The notes beneath the pieces were generated by a model. That model was given only the letters and a program-made list of their open reading frames with translations, was not told where the DNA came from and searched no databases. Positions 1 through 3,454 of a DNA stretch of 5,865 nucleotides are shown here, piece after piece. Every line of letters begins with the position of its first letter. The first letter of the stretch is position 1. The position numbers and the translations under genes were made by a program. Source of the stretch: Dehalococcoidia bacterium (GTDB taxonomy: Bacteria; Chloroflexota; Dehalococcoidia; GIF9; AB-539-J10); assembly GCA_004377135.1 (NCBI GenBank), contig SOHS01000142.1, forward strand, positions 1-5,865, given 5' to 3'.

Positions 1-2
1 AA

Positions 3-75
3 TCGGGGCGAGAGGACTTGAACCTCCGACCTCAGCGTCCCGAACGCTGCGCGCTACCAACTGCGCTACGCCCCG
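3..75 (-). tRNA. tRNA-Pro (anticodon CGG)
   Basis: The reverse strand folds into a complete 73-nt cloverleaf. It has a 7-bp acceptor stem CGGGGCG/CGCCCCG, a D stem GCGC/GCGC with an AGTTGGTA loop, an anticodon stem CAGCG/CGCTG with loop TTCGGGA, a five-base variable loop, and a T arm GGAGG-TTCAAGT-CCTCT closed by one G-T wobble. The anticodon CGG (plus-strand positions 40-42) reads the proline codon CCG. The C1-G72 pair with discriminator A73 is typical of bacterial tRNA-Pro. The two bases after the discriminator read TT, so the CCA tail is not encoded and must be added by tRNA nucleotidyltransferase. The gene is transcribed leftwards, away from the protein genes, and its terminator would lie outside the window. 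Confidence 0.97.
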
Positions 76-76
76 T

Positions 77-105
77 TTGCCTATGCTATTATATGATGCT
101 TTAAT
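77..105 (+). promoter_or_regulatory. Possible promoter for the apgM-like gene and lysC
   Basis: On the plus strand TTGCCT (77-82; four of six matches to TTGACA) is followed after 17 bp by TTTAAT (100-105; five of six matches to TATAAT). Transcription would start near 112, only about seven bases before the ATG at 119, so the message would be almost leaderless. That fits the lack of a properly spaced Shine-Dalgarno sequence there: the purines GGGG and AAGG lie directly against the ATG. The same bases hold the opposing tRNA promoter. This is weaker than the tRNA promoter, and an alternative -10, TATTAT at 87-92, has no good -35 partner. Confidence 0.4.
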
Positions 106-116
106 TATTGGGGCAA
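88..116 (-). promoter_or_regulatory. Predicted sigma70-type promoter of the tRNA-Pro gene
   Basis: Read on the minus strand, a perfect -10 hexamer TATAAT (93 to 88) sits 17 bp downstream of TTGCCC (116 to 111), which matches four of six bases of the -35 consensus. The predicted start near position 81 would leave a leader of about six nucleotides before the mature tRNA 5' end at 75, a normal arrangement for a tRNA gene trimmed by RNase P. It overlaps the predicted promoter of the divergent protein gene. The assignment rests on sequence and spacing only. Confidence 0.65.
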
Positions 117-118
117 GG

Positions 119-1303
119 ATGAAGTATTGCGTCTTAATAATTGATGGGGCGTCAGGTTGGCCATTGGCTGCTCATGGTGGGAGGACTTGCCTAGAGCTAG
201 CGCATACCCCCAACCTGGATGCTATGGCAAAAGCGAGTACTGTCGGGCTAGTCCGCAATGTGCCATCGAGCGTGGAACCTAGCAGCGCCTGTGCCTGTAT
301 GTCCGTGTTAGGTTATGACCCCCAGGTATATTATCGGGGCCGGAGCGCCATTGAGGCTCGTGGCATGGACGTTCCTATTAACAAAGGGGAGGCCGTTTTT
401 CGCTGTAATTTGGTAGCTGTTCGAGACGGGAGGATGTGGAGCTATAGTTGTGGCCATATCAGTACCAGCGAAGGCCAAGCTCTTATCGCTAGTTTGAATG
501 AAAAGCTGGGCAGTGATAAAGTACATTTCTATCCTGGCGTGAGTTATAGGCATATATGTAAGATAAAAGGGAGGGAAGATATCCTTCTGGCCAGTTGTAC
601 TCCGCCGCATGATATTCACGACAAAATTATCGATGACTTTCTTCCCAAAGGGCTTGGGAGTGACTTGTTAAGAGAGCTTATGGCGCGCTCTGAGCTTGTG
701 CTTCGTGACCATCCGGTGAATATAGAGCGAAGAGCACGCGGCGATATTCCCGCTACCATGGTTTGGCTTTTCTGGAGCAGCGGTAAAATACCTGATATAC
801 CAGCCTTCAAGGAGGTCTATGGACTTAATGCTGCCATGACGTCCGGAGTGGATATTATGCGGGGCTTGGCTCGAATGATAGGCATGCAGGTGCTGGATAT
901 TCCTGGTGTGACTGGCGATCTGAATAACGATTACGTGGCTCAAGCCACTGGTGCCCTGGAGGCACTGGCACGCTATGATATGGTGGTTATTCATGTGGAA
1001 GCAACCGATGAGGCGGCCCATGCCGGCCTAGTTAAGGACAAAATAGAGGCTATTCAGAGAGTAGATAAAGAGATTGTGAGTCGGCTTCGTTCCTGGGACA
1101 AGGAAGTCCTTCGGGTGTTAATTCTGCCTGACCATCCCACGCCGATCGAGATTCAAACCCATGTTGCTGACCCCGTCCCATTTATACTCTGGGGGCCGGG
1201 ATTTACAGCCAATGGGGCGAAGACATTTAGCGAAGCAGAGGCTAGAGGCACAGGCTTTTTTGTCGAAAAAGGATATAGTATTATGGGCAGGCTGATAGAG
1301 TAA
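119..1303 (+). CDS. apgM: ApgM-like cofactor-independent phosphoglycerate mutase family protein; possible non-canonical homoserine kinase
   Basis: This 394-residue cytosolic protein belongs to the metal-dependent alkaline phosphatase superfamily, archaeal-type phosphoglycerate mutase branch, and has the usual full length. Visible family signatures are the N-terminal metal aspartate in LIIDG (D9), the nucleophile region ending in LGYDP (S56 by alignment), CGHIST (111-116), FYPGVSYRH (137-145), TPPHDIHD (161-168), HPVN (198-201), HVEATDEAAHAG (292-303, with D297 and H301), LPDHPTP (336-342, with D338 and H339) and THVADPVP (347-354, with H348). The classical reaction is 3-phosphoglycerate to 2-phosphoglycerate without a phosphate-donor cofactor. 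However, the body motifs recall the clade proposed as alternative homoserine kinases, and aspartate kinase follows only 14 bp downstream, so a role in threonine synthesis is at least as likely. Odd points: residues after the nucleophile are A57 and C60, where phosphoglycerate mutases usually have Asp/Glu and His. ATG 119 is chosen because homology begins at MKYCVLIIDG. A TTG at 77 would only add 14 unconserved residues through the promoter region. The family is sure; the substrate is not. Confidence 0.92.
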   Translation: MKYCVLIIDGASGWPLAAHGGRTCLELAHTPNLDAMAKASTVGLVRNVPSSVEPSSACACMSVLGYDPQVYYRGRSAIEARGMDVPINKGEAVFRCNLVAVRDGRMWSYSCGHISTSEGQALIASLNEKLGSDKVHFYPGVSYRHICKIKGREDILLASCTPPHDIHDKIIDDFLPKGLGSDLLRELMARSELVLRDHPVNIERRARGDIPATMVWLFWSSGKIPDIPAFKEVYGLNAAMTSGVDIMRGLARMIGMQVLDIPGVTGDLNNDYVAQATGALEALARYDMVVIHVEATDEAAHAGLVKDKIEAIQRVDKEIVSRLRSWDKEVLRVLILPDHPTPIEIQTHVADPVPFILWGPGFTANGAKTFSEAEARGTGFFVEKGYSIMGRLIE

Positions 1304-1317
1304 ATGAAGGTGAAGAG

Positions 1318-2538
1318 ATGGCACTGATAGTTCAGAAGTATGGTGGCAGCTCGGTGGCTGATGCCGAAAGGATTAGAAATGTAGCTCGCCGTATTGCTAA
1401 AGCAAAAGACGAAGGAAATCAAGTAGTGGTTGTTGTTTCAGCCATGGGATACACCACTGATAACTTGATTAAATTAGCTTACCAAGTTAATGAACAGCCT
1501 GGCGATAGGGAGCTTGATGTTCTTTTGTCCACTGGGGAGATAGTTTCCAGTACCCTTTTAGCCCTGGCTTTAGAGAGTTTGGGGTGCAAGGCAGTCAGTC
1601 TTACCGGCGCTCAGGCAGGCATCCAGACTGATTCCAGTTACAGTCGAGCTCGGATTCTCCGCGTCGACACGAAACGAGTGGTAAGTGAATTAGAAAAAGG
1701 AAATATTGTCATTGTGGCCGGATTTCAGGGTGTGACTCAAGAAATGGATATTACCACTTTGGGTCGTGGTGGTTCCGATACGACGGCGGTTGCTCTCGCT
1801 GCCAGTTTGAAGGCTGAGATATGCCAGATATATACTGATGTCGAAGGTGTCTATACTGCTGACCCACACCTTATTCCTGGAGCCAGGAAACTGAAGGACA
1901 TTGGCTATGAAGAGATGCTGGAGCTGGCTAGCTATGGAGCCAGGGTAATGCAGAACAGAGCGGTGGAATTGGGAGAGTTGTATAATGTGCCCATCTTGGT
2001 GGCTTCTAGCTTTAGCGACAGCCCGGGTACCATTATTTGTAAGGAGGCCTCTATGGAAGTAAAAAACAAGGCAAGGGGTATTGTCTATGATACCAATGTT
2101 TCTAAAGTCACCGTCGTCGGTGTCCCCGACCATCCTGGCATCGCCGCAGCAATCTTTGAGCCCCTGGCCAGAGCAAATATAAGCGTAGATACCATTGTTC
2201 AAAATGCCAGCATTAATAATATTACCGATCTCACATTTACGGTGGCACGGAATGATTTACTCAAGGCAATGTCCATTGTGGAGCCAGTGGTTAAATCTGT
2301 GGGGGGGAAACAATACGTTACCGATTCCACATTAGCCAAAGTTAGCATCGTAGGTACTGGCATGCAAAATACACCGGGCTATGCTGCCAGAATGTTTCGC
2401 GTTCTTCATGAACAGGGCATTAACATCCAGTTAATTACCACCTCCGAAATAAGGATAACCTGTATTATATCTGAGGATAAGGTTAAGGATGCTGTTCAAG
2501 CATTGCATCAAGCTTTTGAGCTAGAGGAAGAAACTTGA
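1318..2538 (+). CDS. lysC: Aspartate kinase (aspartokinase), alpha subunit
   Basis: Phosphorylates L-aspartate with ATP to 4-phospho-aspartate, the first step to lysine, threonine, methionine and diaminopimelate. The 406 residues match the monofunctional two-ACT class (Bacillus subtilis aspartokinase II is about 408). The amino-acid kinase domain spans about 1-240. It has KYGGSSV (7-13), the SAMG turn (41-44), STGE (71-74), TTLGRGGSDTTA (146-157) and YTDVEGVYTADP (172-183). Two regulatory ACT domains follow, at about 263-330 (with VQNAS at 294-298) and 341-402 (with TTSEIRI at 374-380), the usual site of feedback inhibition by lysine and/or threonine. The start is supported by AAGGTG at 1307-1312, five bases before the ATG. 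It lies 14 bp after the ApgM-like gene, so it is almost certainly in its operon. An internal ribosome binding site inside this gene probably gives a shorter second product. Fusion to homoserine dehydrogenase is excluded by the length. Confidence 0.97.
   Translation: MALIVQKYGGSSVADAERIRNVARRIAKAKDEGNQVVVVVSAMGYTTDNLIKLAYQVNEQPGDRELDVLLSTGEIVSSTLLALALESLGCKAVSLTGAQAGIQTDSSYSRARILRVDTKRVVSELEKGNIVIVAGFQGVTQEMDITTLGRGGSDTTAVALAASLKAEICQIYTDVEGVYTADPHLIPGARKLKDIGYEEMLELASYGARVMQNRAVELGELYNVPILVASSFSDSPGTIICKEASMEVKNKARGIVYDTNVSKVTVVGVPDHPGIAAAIFEPLARANISVDTIVQNASINNITDLTFTVARNDLLKAMSIVEPVVKSVGGKQYVTDSTLAKVSIVGTGMQNTPGYAARMFRVLHEQGINIQLITTSEIRITCIISEDKVKDAVQALHQAFELEEET
2041..2047 (+). promoter_or_regulatory. 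Internal Shine-Dalgarno site within lysC
   Basis: The bases TAAGGAGG (2040-2047) include the full AAGGAGG core and stand five bases before an ATG (2053) that is in the lysC frame. It is written by the codons for C-K-E-A at the junction of the kinase domain and the first ACT domain. It is a better ribosome binding site than those of the four main genes in the window, which argues that it is used. Confidence 0.65.
2053..2538 (+). CDS. Predicted aspartate kinase beta subunit from an in-frame internal start
   Basis: Starting at Met246 of aspartate kinase, this nested reading frame would give a 161-residue protein made of a short leader (MEVKNKARG) and both ACT domains, sharing the lysC stop codon. 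In Bacillus subtilis aspartokinase II and in Corynebacterium the beta subunit is known to be made in this way from an internal start, and the Bacillus beta subunit is of almost the same size (about 163 residues). The product would lack the catalytic domain and act in an alpha2beta2 enzyme, carrying the effector-binding surface. Support here is the strong Shine-Dalgarno site with ideal spacing, the frame, and the position exactly between domains. Use of the start in this organism is inferred. Confidence 0.6.
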   Translation: MEVKNKARGIVYDTNVSKVTVVGVPDHPGIAAAIFEPLARANISVDTIVQNASINNITDLTFTVARNDLLKAMSIVEPVVKSVGGKQYVTDSTLAKVSIVGTGMQNTPGYAARMFRVLHEQGINIQLITTSEIRITCIISEDKVKDAVQALHQAFELEEET

Positions 2539-2563
2539 CAATCTTGGCTTGACGTCGTAAGTA
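2535..2563 (+). promoter_or_regulatory. Weak candidate promoter between lysC and the TPR gene
   Basis: A consensus -35 hexamer TTGACA (2535-2540) overlaps the lysC stop codon. The sequence 17 bp further on is TAAGTA (2558-2563), a poor -10. A better hexamer, TATAAG (2562-2567), lies 21 bp from the -35, which is too far. If it is used, transcription would begin near 2570, at the ATG of the TPR gene, giving a leaderless message. This would explain the absence of a Shine-Dalgarno sequence there. It may equally be chance. Confidence 0.22.
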
Positions 2564-2569
2564 TAAGTG

Positions 2570-3454
2570 ATGGAAATGTATATAGCCTCCTACCAACGGG
2601 AAGAGGAAGAAAAGGCTCGATTAAGGCAACGACTGACTAAGGAAGCCATAGATTTAGCCCTTCAGGGTAGATGGGAGGAGGCTGAAGCGGTAAACAGGGA
2701 CATAATTGAGAAATTTCCTACTGATGTCGAGGCTTATAATCGCATTGGCCGAGCTTTGACAGAGCTGGGAGATTTTGACCGAGCTAAGGAAGCCTATTTT
2801 AAGGCTCTGGAGCTTGCCCCTGAGAATGCTATTGCTAAGAAAAATGTCGCTCGCTTAACTAACTTGTCAGAGTCTATGGCAACCTTGAGTAGCGGACCTC
2901 AGAAAGCGTCGACCCGAAGAGCTCAAGCTCGAAAAGTTGCTCTTGACCTTTTCATAACTGAAATGTGCAAGGCTGGGGTGGTTAATCTTCATAATGTGGC
3001 TTCAGGCAAGGTCCTAGCTAAGGTGGGGTTTGGTGACCAAGTGCACTTGGAAGCAAGAGGGCAGCACTTGATTGTGGTGAGTCAGAGTGGAGAATATTTG
3101 GGCGAGGTGGAGCCGAGACAGGGATTGCGCCTTATCAAACTAATGCTAGGCGGAAATAGATACGATGCAGCAATTCTCAACGTAGAAGAAGGTAAAGTAC
3201 AGGTGATTATTAAAGAGGTGTATCAACATCCCAGCCAAGTGGGACATCCCTCCTTTCTTGTTAAAGCTACAGAGCACCTACGCACGCGTATTAAAGAAAG
3301 CCTCCTCAGGCGAGGAATCATTACGGATGAAAGTGAGGCTTCGCCTGAGCTTGGATATCTTGAGGAAGAAGAATATCCTGGCCCCGAAGAGGAATCTTTG
3401 CCTGAAGGTTTCACCGTCGTTGGTGAAGATGGTGAGAGAGGAATTGAGATTTGA
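2570..3454 (+). CDS. TPR-repeat protein with an unassigned C-terminal beta-rich domain
   Basis: A soluble protein of 294 residues with no signal peptide or membrane segment. An acidic/basic helical start (about 9-22) leads into two tetratricopeptide repeats. The first is at about 23-52 (with GRWEEAEA) and the second at about 53-86, with the classic N-G-L-G-D-A-A-L-P spacing (N57, G60, L66, G67, D70, A72, A75, L82, P84). TPRs are protein-binding scaffolds. A basic, Ser/Thr-rich linker (about 100-122) is followed by a mixed domain at about 130-220 that alternates beta-like segments (GKVLAKVGFG, QHLIVVSQSGEYLGEV, GKVQVIIKEV) with a helix (GLRLIKLML). The C-terminal tail (253-294) is strongly acidic. 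I do not recognise the protein as a named family and assign no function. The gene lies 31 bp after lysC and its stop overlaps the gyrA start, so it is probably coupled to gyrA. The start is uncertain: ATG 2570 was chosen over GTG 2567 and ATG 2576, and none has a clear ribosome binding site. Confidence 0.88.
   Translation: MEMYIASYQREEEEKARLRQRLTKEAIDLALQGRWEEAEAVNRDIIEKFPTDVEAYNRIGRALTELGDFDRAKEAYFKALELAPENAIAKKNVARLTNLSESMATLSSGPQKASTRRAQARKVALDLFITEMCKAGVVNLHNVASGKVLAKVGFGDQVHLEARGQHLIVVSQSGEYLGEVEPRQGLRLIKLMLGGNRYDAAILNVEEGKVQVIIKEVYQHPSQVGHPSFLVKATEHLRTRIKESLLRRGIITDESEASPELGYLEEEEYPGPEEESLPEGFTVVGEDGERGIEI

Noticed and set aside
77..118. Upstream TTG start that would extend the ApgM-like protein by 14 residues
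   Set aside because: The added residues lie in the promoter region, abut the tRNA and show no family similarity; homology begins at the ATG at 119.
809..839. A strong Shine-Dalgarno sequence (AAGGAGG, 809-815) followed by ATG 819 inside the ApgM-like gene
   Set aside because: The ATG is out of frame and opens only six codons before a stop. The motif is a by-product of Lys-Glu codons, unlike the in-frame site in lysC.
668..1021. A 117-codon minus-strand open frame opposite the ApgM-like gene
   Set aside because: It is a shadow of a gene with intact family motifs along its whole length; the translation is low-complexity His/Ser-rich.
1690..2202. A 170-codon minus-strand open frame opposite lysC
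   Set aside because: It lies wholly antisense to a clearly conserved gene, has no ribosome binding site or recognisable motif, and reads as a shadow of lysC codon use.
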